From: Antedon mediterranea
Lineage: Eukaryota; Echinodermata; Crinoidea; Comatulida; Antedonidae
DNA length: 64,000 bases
Direction of reading: 5' to 3'
Assembly: GCF_964355755.1 (NCBI RefSeq)
Contig: NC_092675.1
Span: forward strand, 21,218,912 to 21,282,911
The position numbers were made by a program, and so were the translations under genes. Below are positions 24,130-35,911 of this stretch, piece by piece. Position 1 is the stretch's first letter; the number at the start of each line of letters is the position of its first letter. The notes beneath the pieces are model-generated. The model saw nothing but the letters and a program-made list of their open reading frames with translations. It ran no database searches and was not told the DNA's origin.

Positions 24130-25690
24130 AGTTTGGCCCATACAGGAAATAGTTTCCTGTATACAAAGGATTCTAAAATAACCCATATGGATTTGCCCGA
24201 ATGAACCCTCTTAGGACCCTTTTTGGATCTCTATGTGGTGTGCTTCTACATAAGGCCCTGTATTAGAAATTAGTAAATAGTTCATAGATGAACTATGGAA
24301 TAAAACTAAATGTGCACCCTCAATCTTTAAATAACATTTATGGATTTGCTCAAATGAACCCAAGGGCTGATCCTTCATGGACCTTTCGGGGTTCTCTATG
24401 TGGGGCTACAAGAGAACCTATATTGGAAATACTGTATGTGGGGTGAAAATGTGGGTTCATAGAGATATAATAAATATCCCTGTGCGCCCTCGATCATCCA
24501 TAAGGAACATTTTATGGATTTGCCCAAATTAACCCAAGGGCCGGTCGTTCTCCATGGATGGACATTAAGCTCCATAATGGAAATATAAGGGGTGACACTG
24601 TGAGTTCATATAGACAGGCGCGGCCCATGAATTAAGCTGACTGTGCACTCTCGATCCTTAAGACAAATTTATGGATTTGCCCAAATTAAACCAAGGGCCG
24701 GTCCTCCATGGACATTAAGTCCCATAATGGAAATATAATGGGTGACACTGTGGGTTTATACAGACAGGCAGAACCATGGAATAAAGCTGCCTGTGCACTC
24801 TCGATCCTTAAGGAACATTTATGGATTTGCCCAAATTAACCAAAGGGCCGGTCCTCCATGGATGGACATTAAGCCCCATAATGGAAATATAAGGGGTGAC
24901 ACTGTGAGTTCATATAGACAGGCGCGGCCCATGAATTAAGCTGACTGTGCACTCTCGATCCTTAAGACAAATTTATGGATTTGCCCAAATTAAACCAAGG
25001 GCCGGTCCTCCATGGACATTAAGTCCCATAATGGAAATATAATGGGTGACACTGTGGGTTTATACAGACAGGCAGAACCATGGAATAAAGCTGCCTGTGC
25101 ACTCTCGATCCTTAAGGAACATTTATGGATTTGCCCAAATTAACCAAAGGGCCGGTCCTCCATGGATGGACATTAAGCCCCATAATGGAAATATAATGGA
25201 TGACACTGTGGGTTTATATAGACAGGCACATGGAATAAAGCTGCCTGTGCACTCTCGATCCTTAAGGAACACTTATGGATTTGCCCAAATTAACCCAAGG
25301 GCCGGTCATCCATGGACATTAAGCCTCATAATGGAAATATAAGGGGTGACAATGTTGGTTAATATAGACAGGCACATGGAATAAAGCTGCCTGTGCACTC
25401 TCGATCCTTAAAGAACCGATTTGGATTTTGCCTAAAATGAAACAATTACAGCAGGTCATCTATTTAGACCCTTATGCGGTTCTCTACTGTATGGTCAGTT
25501 CTACATTTGGCTCCTGTATGGGATCAATGCATTTGGCTACATAAGTTACTGTGTTAGAAATATATCGGGTAATTAAAACTGTAGGTTCCAATATTAAGCC
25601 ATGGGAAAAGCCTGTCTGTGCACCCTCAATCCGTTTAAAAGAACCCATATGGATTTGCCAAAATGAACCAAGGGTAACTTCTGAATTCTC
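24130..25690. repeat. Tandem array of about 150-bp units with 304-bp higher-order period
   Basis: The word ATGGATTTGCC recurs near 24187, 24340, 24514, 24671, 24821, 24975, 25125, 25275 and 25649, with a divergent copy near 25430. Two central blocks (from 24742 and 25046) are almost identical at a 304-base offset, so a two-unit block was itself duplicated. Short ORFs inside are by-products of the repeat. Confidence 0.8.
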
Positions 25691-25879
25691 TATGAGCCGT
25701 ACATTCCGTTTATTGGAAATACATGGATACCTGATTGAAATTGCTCAAAAGAAAGACATTGTACTGTATAGTAATAGTATTATTCCCCTTCCACACCTCT
25801 TTGAATTAAATCTGCCCTGATAGGCTCTTTGTAAAGGCTTTCAAGGCAATAATCACACTTGTATTTTTCAAACAGTATA

Positions 25880-26400
25880 ATCTATTAGATTGAATAAAAA
25901 TATCTATTATAAACAATTTGCCGTTAGAAATCGCTATGCCATGTCGTTATTTAGATGAGAAAAACAGGTCAAAGGTTAAAATTACAGAAAAATAGGTGTT
26001 TAAGTCACTTTTTGAAAAAAATGTTGCATTATGTAAAGTATAAACATATATATTGTGAACAATTTGACACCAAAATTGGCTCCTTACGACAAATATTTAT
26101 TAATGTTTTTATAACCTTATTCAATTATGTCAAAGGTTAATAACCACACTTCCGGTCATTTTCAAGCAATATCATCTGTTATACTGAATATAAATGTATA
26201 TCTTGGGAACAATTTGCTCCTATTTTTAATTCTCTCCGACCTGCCGTTACTTAGATATAGCAAAAAGAGGTCAAAGGTCAAAATTGCTATTATTTTTCAA
26301 AGAAAGTTCTGTTAGAGCTAATATAAACATATACATTGTGAACAATTTGACACTAAAATTATCTCACTACGTCCAGAATTTCCAGAGATATAGCATGTTT
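25880..26400. repeat. Degenerate about 140-bp tandem units
   Basis: AACAATTTG followed by GACCTGCCGTTA- or CTCCTTACGAC-like sequence and (A)GGTCAAAGGT recurs near 25911, 26057, 26198 and 26340. Confidence 0.55.
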
Positions 26401-26470
26401 TTATATTGGTCAATTTTGAACTTTGACCCCTTATATCTCGAAAACGCTTCCTATCCTGATCGATTACCTT

Positions 26471-27261
26471 CCATATTCGTAATCTACGGAAAATTCTGGT
26501 CTAGAAAAGTTGGATGGCAATTTGTCCCCTTTCGGGTGGTGATATCCCCCCTCCTGCCACCGGACTAAAATGGTCCATTTATCGAAGTTGCGTTTATAGA
26601 CTCACGACGCTTGAATAGCATTTGTTTCCCTTCTGTTCTTTGTAATATTGTTGTAGTTTTCAAATAGTCTTGAGCAGCAGGTCACTGGATAAGTCATCGC
26701 TTTTATCGTTTAGATTAAAGTTGATCAAAGAGGGGTACTTTAGGGTTAGGATGGGTATGGTGTCTATACATGGAATACTTGTTTGAATAAGAAGTGCATA
26801 TTTAACTATTTCATTATGGGTTCTACATCGCATTCATCAAACAATTTCAGCAACTAACGAATTATAAGATTATTTTGTGCAGGGAATCTTAATGCATAAT
26901 AAATATTCTAAAATTCATTTGGTTACTGGTTCAATGATTTATTCGATATTAGGTCTTAACATTATTAAAACGTACATATCTAATTTATTTTTCATTTAAA
27001 AAATGAATAATATAGGCTTTCCTATAACATCGTTTCTGCCGCCGGATTCATCAGCCATGATAATTAAATGATGATCTTTAGCATGTCATGACCCCAAACA
27101 ATAGTATCTATATTTTCATAATTGGGGAGAGTCTGTATATAGACTATATCATTATATCAGTCTGGATGATTATTTTGTTGTATTTGTACACTTAATAGTT
27201 TATATTTCATCTGTTACAAGGATAGGCCTACGAACATGGATTTCTTTAAATCAATGATGCA
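26471..27261. other. Intergenic DNA left of ST-2 3' end
   Basis: AT-rich, nothing recognised. The ST-2 3' UTR, which reads leftwards from 27262, should lie here. Confidence 0.5.
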
Positions 27262-30200
27262 CTATTCAAAGTCAAATGCTAGACCCGTTCCATGAAGATT
27301 CTCTCTGATCTTAGCATCAAACTGCTCATTTTGAGCAACAGTAAAGTGGTTCTTCCAGTCACCAATTTGACCTAAAGAGAAATAAACAGTGGGTTGAATT
27401 TGGAAAAGAAACACATATAGTAAAAGTAGCGTAAAATTGACTGGAAATATCCAATTTAATCATGCCATCCGTGGGTTGTCTCAGTAGTCGATGTTCTAAA
27501 CTGCATTTCAACTTAATAGAAGATATAAATTAAAAGATAATATATTGGCACACATGACGTATAATATCGTAACGCCGACTGTGTTGAACACACAAAAAAC
27601 TACCGTATTTCATTAATAGTATTCACAGATGGTGACTTTGGATGTCACCATGTCACAACACAAGAGTTCAGCAATTCAAAACGATCCCTCTGAAGCAAGA
27701 GGTACCAAACACAACAATCCAAAGTTGTTATATACGCCTCATAAATTACAAACCTTTTCGGATAAATGGTGATTTTCCCACTGCTTTTGTTAGGAACACT
27801 CCATCTTTCACTTTCTTCTCAACATCGTCGTAAGTTTTCTTCATATTTTTTACATCCGAGTAATGAACTACCTTGTCAAGTTCTTCGTCCGTTAGAGTGC
27901 GCTCCAGATGATTGGCAAACTTAGTGACCGATCCTTTTGGATCCTAAGAAAAATCCATAAAAATCATATAAAAATAATTATCTTTCTCATTAAACCGAGT
28001 TATATTTTCCAATGCAATTGTTGATGAAGTGTATACTTATTTGAACTTTTTTGTTTAATCCTGCTGTTGTAACATTATCGTTTTTTTCTTCCTATGCGTG
28101 TTTTTTAAAATTTATTTATTAAGAGTGCCTTGAAATTTCCAGTTGGAAGATTATCCTCTTTTAAGTTGAAATAAAGAACAGTATTTTTTAGTTATAGTCG
28201 ACAATGTGTTAATGACCTATCTGGCGTACCATTCATCTTGCCATAAAGAAGAATTCCTACAAATTACAACTTGTTGTTTTATGTATTCAATATTAGGAAA
28301 TTGTTTTCAATTCTTGATTTGTTTCTGTTTTCTTTATGAAAATGGTTCATTTGCATACCTTTGGTTCATTTGCATACCTTTTTCATATCTTCATACTTCA
28401 TATACAAAAAGTTTGAATCATGTCGATGTTTCCAGTATTCCAGAGCATGCGTGAAGAATCCTCCCATTAGTACTGCAAAAAAAGAATTATGATACACCAG
28501 TGGTTAGAAAAGTTGCTGTGGCTAGTTGTTGATTAACACTTTTTGAAATGAACAAAAAGAATACAGCTAATATAATATGGGTGTCCTTACAATCTTCTTG
28601 TTTTATCCATTCGTCAGCAAAAGTATTCCAAGTTGCATCCAGAGCCGACACACCAATTTTGTTGTTAGCATGATACAACGATACTCCACAATCTTTAGGA
28701 TTTCGGGTTACGTAGATAACCTGCAAGACGAATTCCAATGAATTTGTAATTGTATTATTTCTTACACCTATAATAAATGCAATATCGACACCCCAAAACT
28801 TTGAAGCAATTGGATAATTATGGTCAACAAATCAAATCATGAGATAATTATGGAACCTTTAACTCAAATTGGTTTGAAAGGCTTATGTATACGGTAAATT
28901 AGACATCCATCCTCCAATAGAAAATTTGTCACGAATTAAATAGATGTTTCTTCAAGCTTTTTAAAATCAAATCCAATCGTGTTAGTGATTGTGTTTATAT
29001 TGAGAGTTAGGCCGAATAGACGGAATGTGCATGTGACAGTGGACTGTAGCTCGGTTCCCACTACCCTGTACGACGCGACGGAAGGAGGTAAGCGTTGCAA
29101 CTCAAGTGATTGACCAATCACGAGAGGTTCAACTGTCTAAAGTGGGAACCAAGCTTTAGTTGTGGAGACATCAACAAACAACAATTGGATAATGTTGCAG
29201 AAATCGTATCGTACCTTTGGTTTCTTTGTAAACACCTGAGGAGGAAGTAGAGATTCTTGCAGATGCGTGAGAATAACTCTTTGACCTTCTATTGCTTCCA
29301 ACTTTTTGTAAAAAGGCGCAAGAGATTTTATGTCAGTTTTGTCCTTTATGTAAGACATTTCCAGAGCAGCTTCCTGACAAGAACGGTCAATTTTGTCCGG
29401 ATCACCACCAGTTAGAATTAAATTGATAATTTCATTCGACCAGTGAGTTCCTTTAAAAAAAAAAAGAGTGAGATCGTTATAGCCTGCTATTCAATTTTCA
29501 AAATCCAAGAAATCGTTTATGCGCAAACTTCCCGCTGTCTACTTATTTTAAAGCAAATAAAATGCGCAACCGTAGCTAAGGGACGTTCGATTCTACAGTA
29601 TAATGTAACCGGCATAACATAGATACTGTATAGTGTCAGGAGAGGATACACTATATCATAATGACATGAACGTGGCTGTCAGAAGACTCGATACTGGGAT
29701 GCTGTTTACTATCGCTAGACTTAATACCGCTCCACATGCAGAAGAAAAATTATACATTTTAATATCATAATCTAGAGCATATCAAGTGGGATATTACTTC
29801 ATTTCCATTAAAAAATGTTTAGCTATAAATATGATCTCTGCAAATAAGGTATGCTGCATAATCAATCATTTTTGCTTTCTTTTGAATTAGGGCTGTAAAC
29901 ATTTGGATAAGATTACGACTGTTTACACAGATTAGACCGAGTTTACTTATGCTTGAAAACGTGCCCCATGTTTGATCATTCAACCGTCAGATTTTGATAT
30001 GTATTACTAATATTTTTTTAGTAAATTATCGTTCCATGAATGATAATATTAAATTTAAAAAGTATACATAAAAATTAATAATCATCATCCATCGTCATAA
30101 TTAGTATTAGTAGAATATATTCAAGTTATGTTATATGCCTAGTAAACACATTTTTTTTACTGAAAAATAAATATTTTTGGTGTAAAAATTATTTACCACA

Positions 30201-30362
30201 TTTTGCATAAGTAACCAAAAAGATATCGTCAGGTCTGACTTCAAACGTTGGCATGGCATCTAAGTTTCCAACTGGAAAGACCATGGTGTGGAACTTAATC
30301 CCTTTGTAGTGATAGTATCCCTTCTGGAACATTTCGGTTGAAAATTGTTCTGCGGCTGACAT
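27262..30362 (-). CDS. ST-2: cytosolic sulfotransferase, 308 aa
   Basis: PAPS-dependent sulfotransferase. Exons: 30362-30197, 29450-29215, 28720-28591, 28472-28378, 27943-27754, 27371-27262, all GT-AG, 927 coding bases with stop TAG. Starts MSAAEQFSTEMFQKGYY, like ST-3 and ST-4. Motifs: loop TYAKCGTHW (Lys about 54), catalytic His about 118 in THLQESLLP (Gln replaces the usual Pro after HL), YVTRNPKDCGVS, and RKGQIGDWKNHFTVAQNE. The donor of exon 4 lies in a 19-base tandem duplication, so two identical GTATGCAAATG donors exist; only the first keeps the frame. Acceptor TTCACAG lies six bases before the ATG, so a 5' UTR intron is expected. Confidence 0.92.
28344..28380. repeat. 19-bp tandem duplication of a splice donor in ST-2
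   Basis: GGTTCATTTGCATACCTTT occurs twice in direct succession (from 28344 and 28363). On the minus strand each copy contains AAAGGTATGC. The right copy is the donor joined to exon 4. Confidence 0.8.
29048..29155. mobile_element. MITE-like 108-bp element in ST-2 intron 2
   Basis: Left AGCTCGGTTCCCACT and right AGTGGGAACCAAGCT pair as inverted termini with one mismatch. The interior contains TTGACCAATCACGAG, related to the element at 2947-3080. It is a second member of this short family. Target duplication is unclear. Confidence 0.6.
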
Positions 30363-30953
30363 TTTGAACTGTGAATATAATTCATTCAATTATTGCCAGA
30401 ATCTTAAATTGATTTATACTATACATCATACATTACAAACAGTCTATACAAAAGAAATATAGTACACAATGTGATTTTTTTAATCGAGTAGGTCAACTAC
30501 TGACCTGACCATAGAGAGAGTGAATTGAGATAGAGTACCGTATGCCTACAAATTACAACACTTCAAAATGTACTGTGTTGCTCTGAACTGGGCGAATTTT
30601 CTTAAGCTCTGTCTGCACAAACAAACTTTATATGACGAATCAAAATTGATGCTCCCATATATGGACATAATGATGTGTTACTACCATATTTGAGAATATC
30701 ACTAACATATTTGGACACATCATACTTTTTTTGGCACAAATTCATAGTAGACAGAACTTTACATTAATCAGCACTCCTCTTCAAACATACGTATGCCTAA
30801 CATGTGAACTTAGTAATAAAGGGCACATTTTTCCGGTTTAATTGTTATTAGTGAAAAAAAAAATCACATGCATTACTTTACTTTCAGGCTATAGGCGAAA
30901 TGTTATGTAGCTCATAATAGCATAAATTAGATAATTAAATCAATTTACTGTAC

Positions 30954-31060
30954 CTTAATAGCTGTTGTGACGGTATTCTTCGTTATTCACCTTCGTTGCA
31001 ACTGGGTACTATTAAGTCGACGGCGACTCTTTTAAATGAATTGAACGGTGTAAATTACAC
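30954..31060 (-). promoter_or_regulatory. ST-2 untranslated first exon and proximal promoter (putative)
   Basis: The minus strand has TATTAAG|GTACAGTAAA at 30954/30953, the same donor found upstream of ST-3 and ST-4 (AATAAG|GTACAGTAAC). It would splice to the acceptor just before the ATG at 30362. Exact start unknown. Confidence 0.45.
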
Positions 31061-31123
31061 GTAGGTTTATTTATCAAATAATAATAGACGTGTCTCGTGT
31101 AAATAGAACTAATGTAAGGAAGA

Positions 31124-31230
31124 GGTCGTGGGTGACGTGGCAATGTTGTTGACAGTGCTCTGTAAACAGAAGGTCATGGGATTGAGTTCTTACCCCTCAA
31201 TGGTTGAAATAAAGTGATATTACTATATAA
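31124..31230 (+). mobile_element. Possible tRNA-derived SINE
   Basis: GTGACGTGGCAATGTTG resembles an A box, and AGGTCATGGGATTGAGTTC lies at the right spacing for a decayed B box, with GTAAACAGAAGG between as in a tRNA anticodon arm. The body after it is short and AT-rich. Confidence 0.4.
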
Positions 31231-31755
31231 GACCTAATAATATCCCACCCGATCCAGCAGTTGTCACTAGGTAAATCTTAACTGAATATTGATAGTCATC
31301 TAAATAACGTGTCTGGTGTATTTCAATAATAAAAATTAATTTTAATACAATTTTAATACAGTTCCATTTCAAAGTGTAAATTTTTATCAATTCACGATAA
31401 AAAGGAGTCATTTCTAGAAATTATATTTTAATTGACAAGCACGTTCTACACCAATTTGTATGAATATTGATAAACGAAGAAATACATCATACATTTTTAT
31501 ATGTACTGCCGTACCACATTTAAATGAGTCAGAACATTTTTTTCGATTTCATCAGCGTAATGATTGATCTTCAATGACCCTGTAAATAATATAATCTTAT
31601 TTTCATAATTGCGGAGAGCCTGGACTGATTAATTATAGTAGTCAATTTATTTATATAATCGATTGCAATAAAAAAAGTTCAAGTTCAAGTATAGTTGAAT
31701 ACGGTATTTCGGCACACTCATATTTTTCGTATCTTTTAAACATGTGTTTAACTTG

Positions 31756-34432
31756 TTATTCAAAATCAAATACTAGGCCCGTTCCGTGAAGATTTTCTCT
31801 GATCTTAGCTTCAAACTGCTCATTTTGAGCCACTGTGAAGTGGTTCTTCCAGTCACCAATTTGACCTAAAAAATTAATAAACAGTGTTTTGATTTTGGGC
31901 AAGAAACACATTATATTAGAAGTACCGAGAACTTGGCTTGAAATTGAATGGAAAAATATCCTTTAAGCATGTCAACCGTGGGCTGTCTCAGCAATAGTCT
32001 AGGTTCAATCATATTAATGCCAGTATGAGAACTTGCGAACAAAATAATATAATGAAAAAAACTTTCCCGATCATACCATACGTTGTCGAAGCATGGATGT
32101 AGCATTGCTTAGTTGTTTACATAAAATTACGAACCTTTTCTGATAAATGATGATTTCCCCATGGCTTTTGTGAGGAACACTCCATCTTTCACGTTCTTCT
32201 CAACATTGTCGTAAGTTTTCTTCATATTTTTTACATCCGAGTAATGAACTACATTGTCAAGTTCTTCATCCGTTAGACAGCGCTCAAGATGATCGGCAAA
32301 CTTAGTGACCGATCCTCTTGGATCCTTAAAAAGAAATTTTAAAATAATTATTCATTCTAAAAGAATAATATTAGCAATTTTCACTATATATCTACGCTTT
32401 TTAACATTTATTCTTGCAGTCATAAAACTAAAAGTATTTTGATTAAAGTTAAATAGAGTCTATAAACAATTACATTACATTCAAGAATTATTATTTACAA
32501 TCATCGTCTTGCTCACTCACTGTGTTTATCAATCATATTGTGTTGTATTTAGGCCTATTTATCTTTTTTGGGGGTTCAATCTTAATTTTATTATAAATAT
32601 CAGCATTTTTAGTTGGAACTGAATCGGTTGTATCTTTTTAATTGTCTACAATTCATGTTGGCCGGAAATAACACTGAGTTAAACTAAATGTTATGAGGGT
32701 TAGTGCAGACCAGCTGTTTGATCGAAGAAAATTCTTAACGAACATCTTAGTAGGCTATTTAGTGCTGAATAGGTTTTCGACTCCAGTTCTACGACGAAGA
32801 AGAGGATCCCATATGTATGTATGTATGTGTGTTTAGGCCTAGTTATGTACTGAGCAGTCTGTCTTGGTTGACTGTTCCTTATGAAAATGGTTGATTGAAT
32901 ATCAGAAGTAAGCTATAGCTATGTATACCCTTTTCATATCTTCATACTTCATATACAAAAAGTTTGAATCGTGTCGATGTTTCCAGTAATCTAGAACATG
33001 TGTAAAGAATCCTCCCAATAGTACTGCAAAAATGAATTAAGATACAGTGGTTAGAACATATGCAATGTATATAGTGTGTGATAGAACTCAGATACAGAAA
33101 AATGCGTTTATCCTCACTATCTTCTTGTTTTATCCATTCGTCAACAAAAGTACTCCAATTTGTATGAGCCGTCATACCAACTCCTTTTGTAGCATGATAC
33201 AAGGATACTCCACAATCCTTAGGATTTCGGGTGACGTATATCACCTGTAAGAGGAGTTTAGTAGTATTTTTAAGAAACAGGTCGTTGGCAGCACTTCTTA
33301 TTACTATCACGGCTTATGGGACGCCGTGTCAAAGCACAACTACAGTTAGGTGGGCTTAAGTAACTACAGTTTAAGTAAAGACGATGCTCTTGCGTCATTT
33401 AGCAATATGTTACTTGAGGGAAAGCTCGCGTTTACACAATATTGCAAATCATTAGCAAATTTATCAATACTGTATTCTAAATAAACATTGTTCTCCTTCT
33501 CATACTTAAATCATAACATGAAAATCAAATCGTACCTTCGGTTTCTTTGTAAACACTTGAGGAGGAAGTAGAGATTCGGGAAGATGGGTGAGAATAACTC
33601 TTTGACCTTTCTTTGCTTCAATCTTTTTGTAAAATGGCTCAAAAGATTTCATGTCAGTTTTGTCCTTTATGTAAGACATTTCCAGAGGAGCTTCCTGACA
33701 AGTACGGTCAATTTTGTCCGGATCACCACCATTTAGAATTAAATTGATAATTTCATACGACCAGTGCGTACCTAAAAGAAGCCAAGAGTCTTAGCGCCTG
33801 CTTTCCACGAAAAAAAAAATGTATTTGGGATTCGTTTATGTGTAAATACGTCACTATAGAAAACTGTTCCAGTGGGACTTTACTAACAAATTGGGCAATC
33901 CGTCTTGAGGAGACACATTAATAGGGCGAAATTGCTACCTATAAATGGTTATTGGCTGTTAATATCACAATATAGATATTTTGAAACAGTTAACATTTGA
34001 TTACGGCTCTTTGCATCGGGACCAACATTACCGATAAAGTCAATATCTTCGCCCCTCTTCCTGTTTATCTAATGTTTTTAATATAATACAATCGTTTCTT
34101 TTCTAATAGTAATAATTATATGTTGTGTTCATTAAATTGAACATAAAATGAACGTTATTCGAATTATATCGTGAATAGGACCATGAGTATTGTAAAACCA
34201 ATGTTAAAGTAATGTTATTATTAGTGTTAAACACCTTATACCGATATGTGAAATGTATTTATTTACCACACTTTGCGTAAGTCACTAAAAATATATCGTC
34301 AGGTCTGACTTCGAACGTTGCCATGGCATCCAAATTTCCAGGAGGAAGCATCATCATATGGAACTTAATCCCTTTGTAATGATAGTACCCCTTCTGGAAC
34401 TTTTCGGTTGAAAATTGGTCTGCGGCTGACAT
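31756..34432 (-). CDS. ST-3: cytosolic sulfotransferase, 307 aa
   Basis: Exons: 34432-34267, 33771-33536, 33244-33118, 33023-32929, 32324-32135, 31865-31756; GT-AG throughout, 924 coding bases, stop TAA. N-terminus MSAADQFSTEKFQKGYY. Motifs: TYAKCGTHW loop (Lys about 54), His about 118 in THLPESLLP, YVTRNPKDCGVS, and RKGQIGDWKNHFTVAQNE. One codon shorter in exon 3 than ST-2 and ST-4. Exon 4 ends MKR instead of MKK, as in ST-4. Closest paralogue is ST-4: intron 2 shares a nearly identical block of about 55 bases. Its intron 4 preserves the empty site of the Helitron-like insertion found in ST-4. Confidence 0.93.
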
Positions 34433-35911
34433 TTTGAACTGTACTGTTAATCTATTGTTAATTGTATACTGTATTTATGAATTATAAGCATTCTACAAAG
34501 GTATGAACAAGATATACTTTAATACATGAGAGGTCTGGGAGTCGGTGGTGCGTTGAATCCCCCACCCCCTTAACAGCCAAAATTAAATTATTAGTCTCTT
34601 CAAATAATTATAGTTTGAATGGACCATCTAGATGCTTAAATGCCTCTGATCATAAATTCGACTATTAGCAATCTTCTGTTCAGAAAGCCTGGTGAGCATA
34701 GGCATACTGCATCACTAAAGTTAGCCTAAGTCAAGCCGACTATAGGCCTAATTGGCCGAAAGTGGCCAAAAGGTCAATTACAGAATTACGGTAGAAAACT
34801 GAATTGCGTCAAATAATATCTATAGACAAATAACAAACAACTATAAAAATAGAAAATACTACGATACATACAAATCTAACAAAATTATTATTAAATGATG
34901 TTACTGTACCTTATTATGAAAGTCTGTGATATTTATTCTTACTGGTACAAGATGACCGTAGTAGACACAGACTTGAACTTTGTACATCACACGTGGCATA
35001 TCCATCAGATAATTTCAAATATACATAAAAGTGAAAGGTCGCAGAAGGTTTACCGTATAAGTACATAGTGTACGTCAATTTGTATAACCCCGGGTTTAAC
35101 ATTTCTATTGTTTAGGCCTATTTGATTCTTAAATATGTTTTACATGACGAAACAGTACATAACTTAGATACTGTTATTGAAAAAAAGTGAAAATGTCAGT
35201 ATTGAATTGTTAACCGTTTGTATATTATACAAATATAGTATTAATTATTTTGAAAGTATTGAAAAATAAAATCAACGGTACTTAGGCCTATTGCTTTATT
35301 TGACCTTGCGATACAAATAATGCTAAAAAGAAATAGACTAATGTGAAAGAAAGAATATTGAATTGTATTTCTTAAAAGTCATGCATATTTATGTGTTTTA
35401 AAGTTATTTTATCTTTTTTGTTATAACTTATATAGAAAATCTATATGTATAGTATAATAGTTTTATAGGTGACCGTACATTTTTAATCAAAATATGATGA
35501 ATGAATAAATGTGGGTTGCCACTTGCCAAACATTATTATTATTAAAGTTATTACAATTTTGTAATAATATTATCCTAAACCCTCGTCACTGATATTCCAA
35601 ACTTTTACCTACTCCAGTTATATTTCTTGAATTTTCTATATATTTACCATTTGACATTAAATGTCGTGCTGTTATAACGTCCCTCTATTTATAAATCATA
35701 TATTTAATAAAAAAAAAAAACCAGTATCATAATATCTAAAGATCTAATTTGTATAGAGTAAAACAATGTTGATATTATATAATATATTATTTCTTCTTCA
35801 CGTTCTATGATTTTAAATTACTGGACTGATTCATTATAATGATTTAGTCTAGTTGAATACGATACTTCGGCACACTAATATTTCGTCTCTTTTAAAAATG
35901 AGTTTAACTTG
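34433..35911. other. ST-3 5' region and ST-4 3' flank
   Basis: The right boundary is the ST-4 stop. The ST-3 promoter lies at about 34910-35045. The rest is AT-rich with no ORF support. Confidence 0.5.
34910..35045 (-). promoter_or_regulatory. ST-3 first-exon donor and proximal promoter, conserved with ST-4
   Basis: The minus strand reads TTATGTATATTTGAAAT (TATA-like, about 35013-35029), then CACGTG in GCCACGTGTGATG, CAAGTCTGTGT, ATCACAGACTT and the donor AATAAG|GTACAGTAAC (exon end 34910). The same words in the same order occur at ST-4. Conservation between paralogues is the evidence; no transcript start is known. Confidence 0.55.

Larger units (their letters stand above)
22844..26470. mobile_element. 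3.6-kb composite bounded by a 66-bp perfect inverted repeat
   Basis: Bases 22844-22909 and 26405-26470 are exact reverse complements over 66 bases (left start AAGGTAATCGATCAGG). The left arm contains a direct duplication with period about 511 (22852-23362, 23363 to about 23830). The middle holds an array of about 150-bp units. The right arm holds about four degenerate units of about 140 bp. No protein is supported. Long inverted arms built of tandem subrepeats recall foldback-type transposons; the inverted match beyond 66 bases is weak. Confidence 0.5.
30363..31755. other. ST-2 5' region and ST-3 3' flank
   Basis: Contains the putative ST-2 untranslated first exon ending at 30954 (minus-strand donor AAG|GTACAGTAAA), a possible SINE at about 31124-31230, and the ST-3 3' flank. 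No other gene is seen. Confidence 0.5.

Noticed and set aside
24742-25342. Two ORFs with nearly identical translations
   Set aside because: They arise from the 304-bp repeat period; codon content shows no constraint and there is no start or splice context.
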